A stretch of DNA of 64,000 bases, taken from positions 1,140,556-1,204,555 of the forward strand of contig JADKGI010000001.1 of assembly GCA_016722285.1 (NCBI GenBank), written 5' to 3'. The stretch's first letter is position 1; each line of letters starts with the position of its first letter. Below the pieces are notes generated by a model, which was given only the letters and a program-made list of their open reading frames with translations, was not told the DNA's origin and did no database searches. The DNA comes from Saprospiraceae bacterium (lineage in GTDB: Bacteria; Bacteroidota; Bacteroidia; Chitinophagales; Saprospiraceae). The position numbers and the translations under genes are program-made. This document shows positions 1 to 8,512 of this stretch, piece by piece.

Positions 1-276
1 TAGTGATCCAAAAGAGAAGCATCAATTTCACTTCGGACCTCCACAACATAGTGTCTTGGGTTGATTTTGATGACGGGGTTCTTGTGATGGAAGTTGGTCT
101 TATTCTTAATGGCAATCTTTTCAGCTACCTGTCGCAATGCTACGGTTACATTTTGTTCAAACTGACTCTCAGAGATATCAAATGCCTGTTTGACCCAAAA
201 TATTTGGACTAAAAAGACAGAAATTATGGCTATAATTCCAAAAATAGTTAATATTCTGACGTGATTGTCCTTCAAA
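1..276 (-). CDS. Sensor histidine kinase, N-terminal part (runs off left edge)
   Basis: The reverse strand encodes the start of a membrane sensor kinase. A short basic N-terminus (KDNHVRILTIFG) leads into one hydrophobic membrane segment, then a soluble sensor region (QAFDISESQFEQNVTVALRQ) typical of Bacteroidota kinases whose periplasmic part begins VKxAF...F...V..AL..VAE. The phosphoacceptor and ATPase domains lie beyond the window. The best start is TTG at 274-276, giving a Met-Lys-Asp-Asn N-terminus; no ATG is present. The frame from this start and the frame of the sensor region differ by one base, and the change falls in a run of six identical bases at 240-245. This is either a one-base sequence error or a true frameshift. 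The family call rests on general resemblance only, because the catalytic domains are not visible. Confidence 0.6.
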
Positions 277-503
277 ATTGCGATGATTTAAATCCAAATT
301 TAAGGTTGATTTGCATATCCTTAAGAAAATTGACACCACTTAACATGTGAATAACACAGGTCGGAAAGATACTCAACAAATAAAATATAAATATAGATCT
401 ATAATTGATGTCAAGTAAATAACTATATATTTTACCATTTGTAACAACTGAGACAAAAACGATATTTTATTGCTTTTGGCATGCTAAGTATAGCTAAACC
501 TAA

Positions 504-1139
504 TCAAACGATTTTGCGACCGTGAAAAAAACTCAATCCTGTTTTGCCAATAATTGAGTCCAGATTATCTTTTGTAATTTTTCCGGCAGCGATTATTTCG
601 ATATTGGGTTTTCCGATTTTTTGCATATCTATGAGCATTTTTGTTCCTGCTTCAGCTGTAGGTTGTCCTCCTGAAGATAATATATACCTGATATCAGGTA
701 CCAATTTTAGTTTTTCAACTTCTTCGGTTATGTTATGACACAGGTCTATCGCTTTATGGAAGGTCACCGGATAAGGTGCCGCTGCCCGACAGAGCTTATA
801 TACCGTACCCATATCTATTTGGAGCCTCCCAGCCTCATTTTCGTACAACGCTCCAAAAACGAATCCTACTATATCGCAGGATTTAAATTCTACAATGGAT
901 GCAATCATCTCTGATATCTCCAGTTCATTATATATAAAACTTACTTCCCGACCTCGGATCATCACCTTAACCGGCAACTTTATTGATTCATTTATTTCTT
1001 TAACAAATTCAATATCAGGGGTTAATCCACCCAAATCAAGCCTATTGCAAACTTCCAGTTGGTCAGCATTACACTTTAGAGCATTTTGACACTCTACTAT
1101 GGTTTCAACACAAGCTTCTATGACAGCACTTCGGATCAT
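504..1139 (-). CDS. cutC: CutC family protein (copper homeostasis)
   Basis: TIM-barrel protein of the CutC family, about 211 residues with the start used here, close to the compact bacterial CutC length. Recognisable family segments are LEVCNRLDLGGLTPD near the N-terminus, VKVMIRGR, the FHKAID segment and SSGGQPTA near the C-terminus. An upstream in-frame ATG at 1172 would add 11 residues, but the family normally begins just before the ExCV strand, so ATG at 1137-1139 is preferred. CutC was linked to copper tolerance in E. coli; its biochemical role is unsettled, so only the family is certain. It stands alone. A predicted promoter and hairpin terminator lie upstream on the same strand (1210-1300), so its transcript may pass through an attenuator. 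Confidence 0.88.
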   Translation of the reverse strand: MIRSAVIEACVETIVECQNALKCNADQLEVCNRLDLGGLTPDIEFVKEINESIKLPVKVMIRGREVSFIYNELEISEMIASIVEFKSCDIVGFVFGALYENEAGRLQIDMGTVYKLCRAAAPYPVTFHKAIDLCHNITEEVEKLKLVPDIRYILSSGGQPTAEAGTKMLIDMQKIGKPNIEIIAAGKITKDNLDSIIGKTGLSFFHGRKIV

Positions 1140-1209
1140 GACAAATTTGTATTTACAAAAATATGAAAACAAATAAAATGTTCATGGATAAGTCCAAAGT
1201 ATTTCAGAC

Positions 1210-1242
1210 AAAAAAAATGAGGTAACACGTTCGTATTACCTC
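1210..1242 (-). terminator. Intrinsic terminator or attenuator
   Basis: Minus-strand hairpin with stem GAGGTAA/TTACCTC and a 10-nt loop, followed directly by A and eight Ts. It may end the candidate small RNA or act as an attenuator upstream of cutC; it could also end the rhomboid transcript, although that gene stops about 410 nt away. Confidence 0.6.
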
Positions 1243-1287
1243 AACCCTAACCAAATGAAACCAAATTGTTTTTACTTATTGTAAAAC
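1210..1287 (-). ncRNA. Candidate small RNA or cutC leader with intrinsic terminator
   Basis: On the minus strand a -7 box TACCTTTG (1300-1293) has a TTG 20 nt upstream (1323-1321), the spacing of Bacteroidota promoters. About 45 nt downstream of the expected start is a hairpin with a 7-bp stem (GAGGTAA/TTACCTC, 1219-1242) followed by A and eight Ts, a good intrinsic terminator. Promoter and terminator together would define a transcript of about 75-80 nt with no convincing ORF. It could be an independent small RNA or the attenuated leader of cutC, which starts at 1139 on the same strand. This is inferred from sequence only; no known RNA family was recognised. Confidence 0.42.
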
Positions 1288-1292
1288 AAACA

Positions 1293-1323
1293 CAAAGGTA
1301 ATTTAATAAAAATTATTTGGCAA
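1293..1323 (-). promoter_or_regulatory. Bacteroidota-type promoter (-33 TTG, -7 TACCTTTG)
   Basis: A perfect TAnnTTTG -7 element (1300-1293 on the minus strand) lies 20 nt downstream of a TTG (1323-1321). It would start transcription near 1287, reading into the hairpin terminator at 1242-1210 and then towards cutC. Confidence 0.5.
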
Positions 1324-1651
1324 GTATTTTACGATACTAATATAAATAAATACTAAAAAAGTATCAGTTTATAAATTTATTACTAACAATAATCAAGTTT
1401 TTGCCAAATAAATGATAACCATTATCAGATACCTGTAAAAACATAATTTATTGAATGGCTTCCAGTACTTAAAATAATTCTTAGGTCTGCTTGAATAGTT
1501 AGAATAATACTTTGAATTGTAAGCTCTTTTCAGAACCACTCTTTCAAATTAATTTAATAAAAGACAAATTACAGAAACAGCTAATTTTCAGGGAGATCAA
1601 TAGGCAGATTTATCTCTCAATATTGATTTGGGAACGCTTAAAAGAAACTAT

Positions 1652-2206
1652 CTATCGGTTGTACGCCTTAAAACCAAAAAAACTACCACAAAAACCACCG
1701 ATGATATGTGCAGATTCAGCTATTTGATTTGACTCTACACTGTGCAATAACTCTTTGCCGATAAAGAGGAGGGCAACCAATATAAAACTGACCGGAATCT
1801 GACCGGAAGAAACATTTGTAAATGAAACCAGCAGTATCATCATAAATACGATGCCACTCGCTCCCATTAATCCGGTGTTGAAGAAAAAAATATTGAGAAG
1901 TCCTGTAATAAGGGCTGTAATGAAAATCATATAAATAAGCCTTGATGAGCCATATTTTTCTTCGATAATAGGTCCAAGCAGAAGGATAAAAGTCATATTG
2001 CCTATAAGATGCTCAAGTGAAGCGTGACCAAACACATGGGTGACTAAGGTTATAATTGAAAACGGGTTTGCCCAGTTGACCGAAGGATATATTGTAAAAA
2101 ACGGCATGAGCCTGCCTAATAAAAGCTGATCCAATATAAAAACTCCTGTACAAATCAACGCAAAGGTCAGGACAACAGGCGAATTCCATTTAATAGCAAG
2201 TCTCAT
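1652..2206 (-). CDS. Rhomboid family intramembrane serine protease
   Basis: Six-helix rhomboid protease of 184 residues that cleaves membrane proteins within the bilayer. The conserved HASLEHLIGN segment is at residues 61-70 (TM2 His and Asn), the catalytic serine sits in GASG (Ser117) on TM4, and the partner histidine is His167 in AHIIGG on TM6. Hydrophobic segments cover most of the chain; there are no extra domains, so this is the minimal GlpG-like core. The start lies 18 nt after the upp stop codon, so the two genes are probably co-transcribed (upp then rhomboid). Substrate unknown. All catalytic residues are present. Confidence 0.9.
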   Translation of the reverse strand: MRLAIKWNSPVVLTFALICTGVFILDQLLLGRLMPFFTIYPSVNWANPFSIITLVTHVFGHASLEHLIGNMTFILLLGPIIEEKYGSSRLIYMIFITALITGLLNIFFFNTGLMGASGIVFMMILLVSFTNVSSGQIPVSFILVALLFIGKELLHSVESNQIAESAHIIGGFCGSFFGFKAYNR

Positions 2207-2224
2207 ATTATTATCATTTTTGCA

Positions 2225-2875
2225 TTATTCCTGTAATTTTTTGCCGAAAGCGAGATCCCCGGCATCACCTAATCCGGGTACAATATAAGACTTGGCAGTG
2301 AGTTCATCATCCTCGGCAGCCAGCCACAAATGAGCATCCGGATAAAGTCTTTTGATATAATTGATCCCATATGTTGAGGCGATTACAGAGACAATGTGAA
2401 GCTGCTTATACTTTCCATACTCTTCCATAGATTCCAGTGTCTTTTGGATGGAAGCCCCGGTAGCCAACATGGGGTCTGACAAAATCAAGGTGGCTCCATT
2501 CAGGTCCGGGCATGTGATATATTCGAGATGTATTTCAAAAGTGCCGTCTTTATGTGTTTTGCGATAAGCAGCAATAAATCCATTATTGGCTTCATCAAAA
2601 TAATCCAGCAAGCCATTATGCAGCGGAAGCCCGGCACGCAAAATAGTGCACAGAACAATTTTATTATCGGGAAGCATAGTTTTTGCTGTGCCGAGAGGGG
2701 TTTCTATGTCATGTTCATTATAATTCAGGTATTTGCTGATCTCATAGGCAAAAATATTACCCAACCGTTCCATATTTTTCCTGAATATCAACCGGTTGTT
2801 CTGGAAATGAATATCCCTGAGCTGGCTGACATATTTATTGGCAATTGAGTTTTGGGATGATAAGTTGTGAATCAT
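2225..2875 (-). CDS. upp: Uracil phosphoribosyltransferase
   Basis: Cytoplasmic type I phosphoribosyltransferase that makes UMP from uracil and PRPP (pyrimidine salvage). The 216-residue length matches Upp. The PRPP-binding motif is DPMLATGAS (residues 134-142), the flexible-loop region follows ILRAGLP (79-84), and the C-terminal uracil-binding segment is YIVPGLGDAGDLAFG. The ATG at 2875 is the natural start, at the first residues of the family. The rhomboid gene follows on the same strand after 18 nt. yraN is divergent, with its start 136 bp away. Confidence 0.94.
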   Translation of the reverse strand: MIHNLSSQNSIANKYVSQLRDIHFQNNRLIFRKNMERLGNIFAYEISKYLNYNEHDIETPLGTAKTMLPDNKIVLCTILRAGLPLHNGLLDYFDEANNGFIAAYRKTHKDGTFEIHLEYITCPDLNGATLILSDPMLATGASIQKTLESMEEYGKYKQLHIVSVIASTYGINYIKRLYPDAHLWLAAEDDELTAKSYIVPGLGDAGDLAFGKKLQE

Positions 2876-3011
2876 AATGCAGGATAAAAATGAAGAATAA
2901 AGTCAATGCACAAAGATGACAAATATCTCTCAATGGGGAAGAATAATCAGGTAATAAATCTACCATCAATATGATAAACATTAATTTTGCCTATATTCTA
3001 ATTACATCAAT

Positions 3012-3377
3012 GTGGCAAGACAACAGAGCATAGGCAAACTGGGTGAAGATAAAGCTGAAAGCTACCTCATTGGTTTGGGGTATGCCATTCTAGAGCGAAA
3101 CTGGCGGTTTAGTAAAGCAGAAATAGATATTATTGCAAAAGACGGAGACATTTTAGTATTTGTGGAAGTAAAAGCAAAAACATACACCTATTTTGGTGCA
3201 CCAGAAGAGAGCATCTCCGCCCATAAAGAAAATTTGATTATTGATGCGGGTAATCAATATATGTTGTCTGTCAATCATATGTGGGAAATAAGGTTTGATA
3301 TTATTTCCGTCATCTTTGACAAAAACAATAATGCCACCATAACACATTTTAAAGACGCATTTTTCCCAGGGTTATAG
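3012..3377 (+). CDS. YraN/UPF0102 family endonuclease-like protein
   Basis: A 121-residue protein of the YraN (UPF0102) family, which has a PD-(D/E)xK nuclease-like fold related to archaeal Holliday-junction resolvases. The N-terminal GKLGEDKAxxYL segment and the active-site signature are intact: Glu37 and Asp39 in AEIDII, then Glu52-x-Lys54 in VEVKAK. The cellular role of the family is not established; a DNA repair or processing role is inferred from the fold. It is divergent from upp and ends 28 bp before the convergent sulfatase stop codon. Confidence 0.88.
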   Translation: MARQQSIGKLGEDKAESYLIGLGYAILERNWRFSKAEIDIIAKDGDILVFVEVKAKTYTYFGAPEESISAHKENLIIDAGNQYMLSVNHMWEIRFDIISVIFDKNNNATITHFKDAFFPGL

Positions 3378-3405
3378 TTAAAATTACACCCCCGGGAGTT
3401 TAATA

Positions 3406-4932
3406 TTATCCTGCTTTTTCCAACAGTGCCAATGCATCAGTGTCATAATACTGCATCATAAGTGTCTTTAGCTCTTTTTTCAATTGTAAAATGATTTTAT
3501 CATTTCGCTGATCTCCGTAACCGTTTTTCATTTCCTGAGGGTCGGTATTCAGATCATAAAACTCCCAAAACGATTCATCTCCATAAAAATAAATAAGCTT
3601 GTATCTGTCAGTCCTGACCCCAAAATGTGGCATAACTCTGTGTGAATCCGGAAATTCGTAGTAGTGATAATACATCGATTTTCGCCATTTTACGGGTACT
3701 TTCCCTTTTTGGACCAAAGGCAGTACAGATTTGCCTTGCATATCCGAAGGTACAGTCACACCGGCAAGCTCGAGAATTGTAGGTGCGAAATCCAAATTTA
3801 CTATCATATCATTAATGACAGTTTTCTGCTTGATGATTTTGGGGTATCTCATGACAAATGGCATACGAAGTGACTGCTCATACATAAATCGTTTATCAAA
3901 CCATCCATGTTCTCCCAGATAAAATCCCTGATCAGAAGAATAGATAACTATGGTGTTTTCAGAAAGTCCTTTTTTATCCAGATAGTCCAGTACTCTTCCT
4001 ATATTTCGGTCAAGAGAAATAATACAGGCCATGTAATCGTGCATATATCTTTGATATTTCCAAAGAGCCACTTCTTTTGGAGTCATTTTGGTGGTATCCA
4101 ATCTGGCATTTTCAGATTCATAATATTTGTCCCACCCGGCTTTCTGACTTGATGTCATTCGCTTCACATAACCTACGTCTTCTGTATTTACTTTCAGGTC
4201 ATAGTCCCATCTCAGATCTTTTATTTCCATCAACTGAAATTGCGCCGCTTTACGCCCCGCATATTCATCAAAAAAATTATCAGGGACAGGAAATGTTTTA
4301 TCATCAAACGCATGAAGATCCTGAACGTCGGGCTGCCACTCCCTATGCGGTGCTTTATGGCCAATGACCAGACTGAATGGTTTTGATCCGTCCCGCCCAG
4401 TATCCAGCCATGACAGCGCCTCGTCGGTGATGATATCTGTGGCATATCCATCCACCCTTACCCTCGAACTATCCATATTGATAAAATCAGGGTTGTAATA
4501 AAGTCCCTGACCTGGTAAAATCTTCCAGTAGTCAAAATGTTGAGGATGGTTATTGATATGCCATTTTCCTATCCATGCTGTCTGATATCCATTGTGCTGA
4601 AGATATTGCGGAAACATCGGTTGGCCGGTATTAATGCGGGTTCCGGTGCGGTTGTCATATTGCCCATTGATGTGATTGTATTTACCGGTAAGCAGAACTG
4701 CCCTACTTGGTGCGCAAATAGAGTTGGTGCAGAAAGTATTCTTAAATATGGCCCCTTCATTTGCAATCCGATCGATATTGGGTGTTTTGACATATGGGCT
4801 TCCATATGCACTTATAGCCTGAAGTGCATGGTCATCAGAAAAAATGACAATAATATTTGGCTTTTGTGCATTCTTCCTGCCAGATGATAACAAACCAAAA
4901 GTCAATAAAATAAATATTGCATATTTTTTCAT
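3406..4932 (-). CDS. S1-family sulfatase, exported
   Basis: Exported sulfatase of the alkaline-phosphatase superfamily, 508 residues. A short signal peptide (about residues 1-22) precedes the catalytic domain. The metal ligands FSDDH (residues 31-35) and the formylglycine signature CAPSR (Cys73 to Arg77), followed by LLTGKY, are intact, so the Cys would be oxidised to formylglycine by a maturase not seen here. Other landmarks are GKWH, the SSDQGF metal site and a C-terminal subdomain with YKLIYF. The C-terminal part recalls N-acetylglucosamine-6-sulfatase-like enzymes, but the substrate cannot be fixed from sequence. A minus-strand -7 box TACTTTTG lies at 4980-4973, about 40 nt upstream of the ATG. 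It is a single gene with no SusCD pair or other carbohydrate genes nearby. Confidence 0.9.
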   Translation of the reverse strand: MKKYAIFILLTFGLLSSGRKNAQKPNIIVIFSDDHALQAISAYGSPYVKTPNIDRIANEGAIFKNTFCTNSICAPSRAVLLTGKYNHINGQYDNRTGTRINTGQPMFPQYLQHNGYQTAWIGKWHINNHPQHFDYWKILPGQGLYYNPDFINMDSSRVRVDGYATDIITDEALSWLDTGRDGSKPFSLVIGHKAPHREWQPDVQDLHAFDDKTFPVPDNFFDEYAGRKAAQFQLMEIKDLRWDYDLKVNTEDVGYVKRMTSSQKAGWDKYYESENARLDTTKMTPKEVALWKYQRYMHDYMACIISLDRNIGRVLDYLDKKGLSENTIVIYSSDQGFYLGEHGWFDKRFMYEQSLRMPFVMRYPKIIKQKTVINDMIVNLDFAPTILELAGVTVPSDMQGKSVLPLVQKGKVPVKWRKSMYYHYYEFPDSHRVMPHFGVRTDRYKLIYFYGDESFWEFYDLNTDPQEMKNGYGDQRNDKIILQLKKELKTLMMQYYDTDALALLEKAG

Positions 4933-4972
4933 TTCAAAAGTGGTTTTTTCTTTTCGATTAAATGTGGCAGTT

Positions 4973-4980
4973 CAAAAGTA
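4973..4980 (-). promoter_or_regulatory. Probable -7 promoter element of the sulfatase gene
   Basis: TACTTTTG on the minus strand is a perfect match to the Bacteroidota TAnnTTTG -7 box and lies 41 nt upstream of the sulfatase ATG. No clear TTG at -33 was seen. Confidence 0.4.
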
Positions 4981-5175
4981 ATGATATTTTTTAATTTATC
5001 TAATAGAGTATTCTAAATGTCTTTTAAAGCAGCATAAAAGGATGTATTATAGTCACATCACAAACTAAAAAAGTAGCATTTTGGCATAAAATAAAGGCTT
5101 TTACATAGTATCAATTAATGTCTGCCAAATAGTATTTCTTCAAAATCTGAAATTTACCTATTCACAATTAATACT

Positions 5176-5183
5176 TACCTTCG
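5176..5183 (+). promoter_or_regulatory. Probable -7 promoter element of paaZ
   Basis: TACCTTCG is a one-base variant of TAnnTTTG and lies 22 nt upstream of the paaZ ATG, giving a short leader. The same TAnnTTCG form recurs before two other genes in this window (14490 and 43951). Confidence 0.4.
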
Positions 5184-5205
5184 CACTTACAAATCAGCCA
5201 AACAG

Positions 5206-7248
5206 ATGAAATTACAGAATTATGCTTGTGGCCAATGGATAGAGGGAACTGGATCAGGTCAGTTGCTTTTTGATGCCAGCACAGGTCAGGAAGTAGCTAT
5301 AGCCAGTAGTGATGGTCTGGACTTTGGAGCCATGCTGGAATATGGCAGGAAAACAGGCAATAAAAATCTGAGAATCCTGACTTTTCAGGAGCGTGGCAGA
5401 ATGCTCAAGGCACTCGCTCTTTTTCTGATGGAACGGAAGGAAAAATATTATGAAGTAAGCTATAAAACCGGAGCCACGAGAGTGGACTCATGGATCGATA
5501 TCGAAGGTGGTATTGGCAATCTTTTTGCTAATGCAAGCCTCAGACGAAAATTTCCCGATTTACCTTACTTTACTGAAGGCGACACTGTGGGGCTTAGTAA
5601 AGGTGGTACTTTCATCGGACATCACATCCTTGTCCCAAAAGAAGGCGTAGCTATTCATATAAATGCTTTCAACTTCCCGGTTTGGGGTATGCTTGAGAAA
5701 TGTGCCGTCAACTGGCTCGCAGGAATGCCTACCATCGTGAAACCGGCAACACTGACTTCATTTCTGACCGAAGCAGTTGTGAAAGATATCATTAGTTCAG
5801 GTATCTTACCTGATGGGGCTCTTCAGCTTATTTGCGGAAGTGGCCGCACTTTGCTGGATCATGTCAACTATCAGGATGTCGTGACTTTTACCGGATCTGC
5901 GAGTACCGGTATTCAACTCAAGTCCAATCCCAATATCATTCGTGAAGCAGTACCATTCAATATGGAAGCTGATTCGCTCAATTGCATTGTGTTAGGCATA
6001 GATGCTGCCCCCGGGACACCTGAATTTGATCTCTTTGTCAAAGAGGTGCGAAAGGAAATCACTATAAAATGTGGTCAGAAGTGCACTGCTGTAAGACGAA
6101 TCATAGTTCCGGAAATATATATGGATGATACTCAAAAAGCAATTGCAAAATCTCTTTCTGGAATTGCAATTGGTGACCCGCGCGCCGAAGGTGTTCGTAT
6201 GGGTGCACTGGCCGGACAAGATCAGGTAAAGGAAGTCAAGGATAAACTTAAACAACTGATGTCTTTTTCTCATTTGGTATATGGTGACCCGGAAGAATAT
6301 GAGGTCACGCACGGGTCAAAAGAAAAAGGCGCTTTTATGCCTCCATTATTATTGAGAAATGATGATCCTTTCCACCACACAGGCACACATGAGATCGAAG
6401 CATTTGGGCCAGTATCTACTCTGATGCCATACACAGATATGGATGAGGCTGTATCTCTAGCTGCAAAGGGAAGGGGCTCACTTTGTAGCTCGATCGTAAC
6501 TAATGATGACAATATCGCCAGGGAATATGTAGTCAATGCCGCTACGCACCATGGAAGGATACTAGTGCTCAATCGCGAATCTGCGAAAGAGAGTACCGGT
6601 CATGGATCACCGATGCCGTTATTGGTACATGGAGGGCCGGGCAGGGCAGGAGGAGGCGAAGAGATGGGTGGTATGCGCGGAGTAAAACATTATATGCAGC
6701 GATGTGCTATCCAAGGCACTCCCACTACTATCAGCAATATCACACAGCAATATCAATATGGCGGTAAGTACAAAGAAGAGATAAAACATCCTTTTAAAAA
6801 GTATTTTGAAGAGCTCGAAATCGGAGAGACACTCATCACCCACAAAAGGACTGTCACTGATACAGATATTGTCAATTTTGCCAATGTATCGTGGGATCAT
6901 TTTTATGCCCATACCGATGATACCTCTCTTGAAGGAACTCCATTTACTCAAAAAGTTGCTCATGGATATTTCGTCCTTTCTGCCGCCGCCGGACTTTTTG
7001 TTGATGCAGCCAAAGGACCTGTCATGCTTAACTACGGACTGGAAGAATGCCGTTTTACAAAACCTGTATATCCTGGTATGACTATCGGGGTCAGACTTAC
7101 CGTCAAAGAAAAAGTTGCTCAGGAAAAACGTGAGAACGAAGATTATAAAAAAGGAATAGTCAAGTGGCTCGTGGATGTATATGACGAAACCGGCGAAACG
7201 GTAGCTATTGCTACCATACTTACTATGGTGAAAATGAAAGAATTGTAA
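5206..7248 (+). CDS. paaZ: PaaZ-type bifunctional protein: aldehyde dehydrogenase fused to MaoC-like hydratase
   Basis: Two-domain enzyme of 680 residues, the usual PaaZ length. In phenylacetate catabolism PaaZ opens the oxepin-CoA ring (C-terminal hydratase) and oxidises the resulting semialdehyde (N-terminal dehydrogenase). Residues 1 to about 510 are the aldehyde dehydrogenase, with catalytic Glu254 in NMEAD and Cys293 in KCGQKC. Residues about 530-680 are the MaoC hot-dog domain, with Asp564 and His569 in the WDHFYAH motif, matching the Asp-x4-His pair of the family. An enoyl-CoA hydratase gene follows after 22 bp, presumably in the same operon. The ring-epoxidation genes (paaABCDE) and paaK are not in the window, so an intact pathway must be shown elsewhere in the genome. 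Confidence 0.9.
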   Translation: MKLQNYACGQWIEGTGSGQLLFDASTGQEVAIASSDGLDFGAMLEYGRKTGNKNLRILTFQERGRMLKALALFLMERKEKYYEVSYKTGATRVDSWIDIEGGIGNLFANASLRRKFPDLPYFTEGDTVGLSKGGTFIGHHILVPKEGVAIHINAFNFPVWGMLEKCAVNWLAGMPTIVKPATLTSFLTEAVVKDIISSGILPDGALQLICGSGRTLLDHVNYQDVVTFTGSASTGIQLKSNPNIIREAVPFNMEADSLNCIVLGIDAAPGTPEFDLFVKEVRKEITIKCGQKCTAVRRIIVPEIYMDDTQKAIAKSLSGIAIGDPRAEGVRMGALAGQDQVKEVKDKLKQLMSFSHLVYGDPEEYEVTHGSKEKGAFMPPLLLRNDDPFHHTGTHEIEAFGPVSTLMPYTDMDEAVSLAAKGRGSLCSSIVTNDDNIAREYVVNAATHHGRILVLNRESAKESTGHGSPMPLLVHGGPGRAGGGEEMGGMRGVKHYMQRCAIQGTPTTISNITQQYQYGGKYKEEIKHPFKKYFEELEIGETLITHKRTVTDTDIVNFANVSWDHFYAHTDDTSLEGTPFTQKVAHGYFVLSAAAGLFVDAAKGPVMLNYGLEECRFTKPVYPGMTIGVRLTVKEKVAQEKRENEDYKKGIVKWLVDVYDETGETVAIATILTMVKMKEL

Positions 7249-7270
7249 AACAAATAAAATAAAAAGTATC

Positions 7271-8029
7271 ATGTCAGAAGGACATATTATATCTACCTAT
7301 AAAGATTGTATTACCACCATAGAGTTTTACCATCCTGCTCAAAATTCCTTGCCCGGATATCTGCTGACAGACCTTGTGAGTCATATAGTCGAAGCTGGAA
7401 AAGATGAAAAGACTATTCTCATCATTCTGAAAAGTGGTGGTGACCGTACTTTCTGCTCTGGTGCGAGCTTTAACGAACTGTCAGCTATTCAGGACTTTGA
7501 AACAGGTAAACGTTTTTTTATGGGTTTTGCGGCAGTCATCAATGCTATGAGAAAATGTCCCAAACTAATCATAGGCCGGATCCAAGGCAAGGCTGTTGGT
7601 GGCGGCGTGGGTCTGGCAGCAGCATGTGATTACTGTATGGCAACCAAATATGCTTCTGTCAGGTTATCTGAGCTGGCAATAGGCATAGGCCCATTTGTCA
7701 TCGGACCAGCCGTCGAACGCAAAATAGGACTTTCAGCTTTCAGCCAGCTTGCTATCAATGCCACTGAATGGCAAACAGCAGAATGGGGAAAACAAAAAGG
7801 GCTTTTTACGGAGGCCTTTGAATCAGTGGAACAACTGGATGCCTATCTTGAACATTTCACCAATGACCTGATCAAAAAAAATCCGGATGCATTGGCCCGA
7901 CTAAAAAACATATTTTGGGAGGGGACTGAAAATTGGGATAAAATTCTGGAAAACAGGGCAGAAATGAGTGGCAAATTGATATTGTCTGACTTCGCAAAAG
8001 ATGCTATCAGTTCTTTTTTGAAAGTATGA
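7271..8029 (+). CDS. Enoyl-CoA hydratase/isomerase family protein
   Basis: Crotonase-fold protein of 252 residues. The acyl-CoA binding and oxyanion segments are GDRTFCSGASF near residues 57-67 and GKAVGGGVGLAAACDY near 105-120. The segment SVRLSELAIGIGPFVIGP carries the second active-site region. It starts 22 bp after paaZ on the same strand, which suggests an operon and a role in beta-oxidation of ring-opened phenylacetate products (PaaF/PaaG-like). Its sequence alone does not separate hydratase from isomerase, so no symbol is given. After the stop codon the convergent kinase remnants and repeats begin. Confidence 0.85.
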   Translation: MSEGHIISTYKDCITTIEFYHPAQNSLPGYLLTDLVSHIVEAGKDEKTILIILKSGGDRTFCSGASFNELSAIQDFETGKRFFMGFAAVINAMRKCPKLIIGRIQGKAVGGGVGLAAACDYCMATKYASVRLSELAIGIGPFVIGPAVERKIGLSAFSQLAINATEWQTAEWGKQKGLFTEAFESVEQLDAYLEHFTNDLIKKNPDALARLKNIFWEGTENWDKILENRAEMSGKLILSDFAKDAISSFLKV

Positions 8030-8041
8030 ATTTTATTTTTT

Positions 8042-8150
8042 GTCAGAATCACGGATTTGCAAGGATTTTAGGATTTCACAGATTTATATTTCTATTGGTT
8101 GTTTTTTTAATCCGTGTAATCTTTTAATCCTATTAATCCGTGATTCAGAC
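8042..8150. repeat. Dispersed palindromic repeat, copy 1
   Basis: Copy 1 of a family of about 100-110 bp seen also at 8242-8339 and 14326-14428. Ends are near-inverted (GTCAGAATCACGGAT ... ATCCGTGATTCAGAC), with an internal AATCCGTGTAATC and TCTATTGGTTGT. The right end supplies the TGA stop codon of the kinase remnant at 8145-8240. Confidence 0.7.
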
Positions 8151-8240
8151 AACTGGCAATGAAATAATAAACTCAGTTCCTTTTCCTTCTTCACTTTCTA
8201 CCCTTATCTCCCCGCCATGTGCCTTCACAATATCATAACT
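8145..8240 (-). pseudogene. 3' remnant of a histidine kinase gene
   Basis: About 31 codons on the minus strand encode the last part of a HATPase domain (YDIVKAHGGEIRVESEEG ... FIISLPVV, stop). The segment closely resembles the C-termini of the two kinase genes just downstream and at 10.6 kb. It is cut off on its 5' side by repeat copy 2 at 8242. This is a leftover of a third kinase copy, or of a duplicated 3' end, interrupted by the repeat. Confidence 0.7.
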
Positions 8241-8241
8241 A

Positions 8242-8339
8242 GTCAGAATCACTGATTGACACGGATTTTTGGATTTCACTGATTTTAACCTATTGTACTT
8301 CCTTGTAATCTTTTAATCCTATTAATCCGTGATTCAGAC
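8242..8339. repeat. Dispersed palindromic repeat, copy 2
   Basis: Second copy of the GTCAGAATCAC ... TAATCCGTGATTCAGAC repeat. It lies between the 3' remnant (8145-8240) and the 3' end of the next kinase gene. Its right end again provides the TGA stop codon (8334-8336) of that kinase frame. Confidence 0.7.
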
Positions 8340-8512
8340 AACAGGCAATTGAATAATAAACTCAGTTCCTTCCACCTCCTTCGTTTCCACCTTCATCTCC
8401 CCGCCATGCGCCTTCACAATATCATAAGCAAGAGATAATCCTAAGCCTGTGCCTTGTCCGGTAGGTTTTGTAGTGAAGAAGGGTTGGAAGATTTTGCCTT
8501 TGATATGATCGG
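8334..8512 (-). pseudogene. Displaced ATPase C-terminus of the 8441-10552 kinase
   Basis: Reading the minus strand from about 8512 to the TGA at 8334 gives the missing C-terminal ATPase segment: DHIKGKIFQPFF, TTKPTGQGTGLGLSLAYD, then IVKAHGGEMKV and FIIQLPVV. This is the normal continuation of the kinase at 8441-10552, but in a different frame. One base inserted at about 8508-8513 would restore a complete kinase ending at 8334. Confidence 0.75.

Larger units (their letters stand above)
1140..1651. other. Intergenic stretch between cutC and the rhomboid gene
   Basis: About 510 bp without a convincing protein gene. It holds the minus-strand promoter and terminator described at 1210-1323. The rest, 1324-1651, is very AT-rich and shows nothing further that I can recognise; a short plus-strand open frame around 1512-1727 overlaps the rhomboid 3' end and looks spurious. 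Confidence 0.5.

Noticed and set aside
3..212. Plus-strand open frame of 69 codons
   Set aside because: It is the shadow of a sensor kinase N-terminus on the minus strand, which has a membrane segment and family-like sensor sequence.
1512..1727. Plus-strand open frame of 71 codons
   Set aside because: Overlaps the 3' end of the rhomboid gene, has low complexity and no recognisable motif.
6619..7272. 217-codon minus-strand frame inside paaZ
   Set aside because: Antisense to the conserved MaoC domain; Phe/Ser-rich and without family features.
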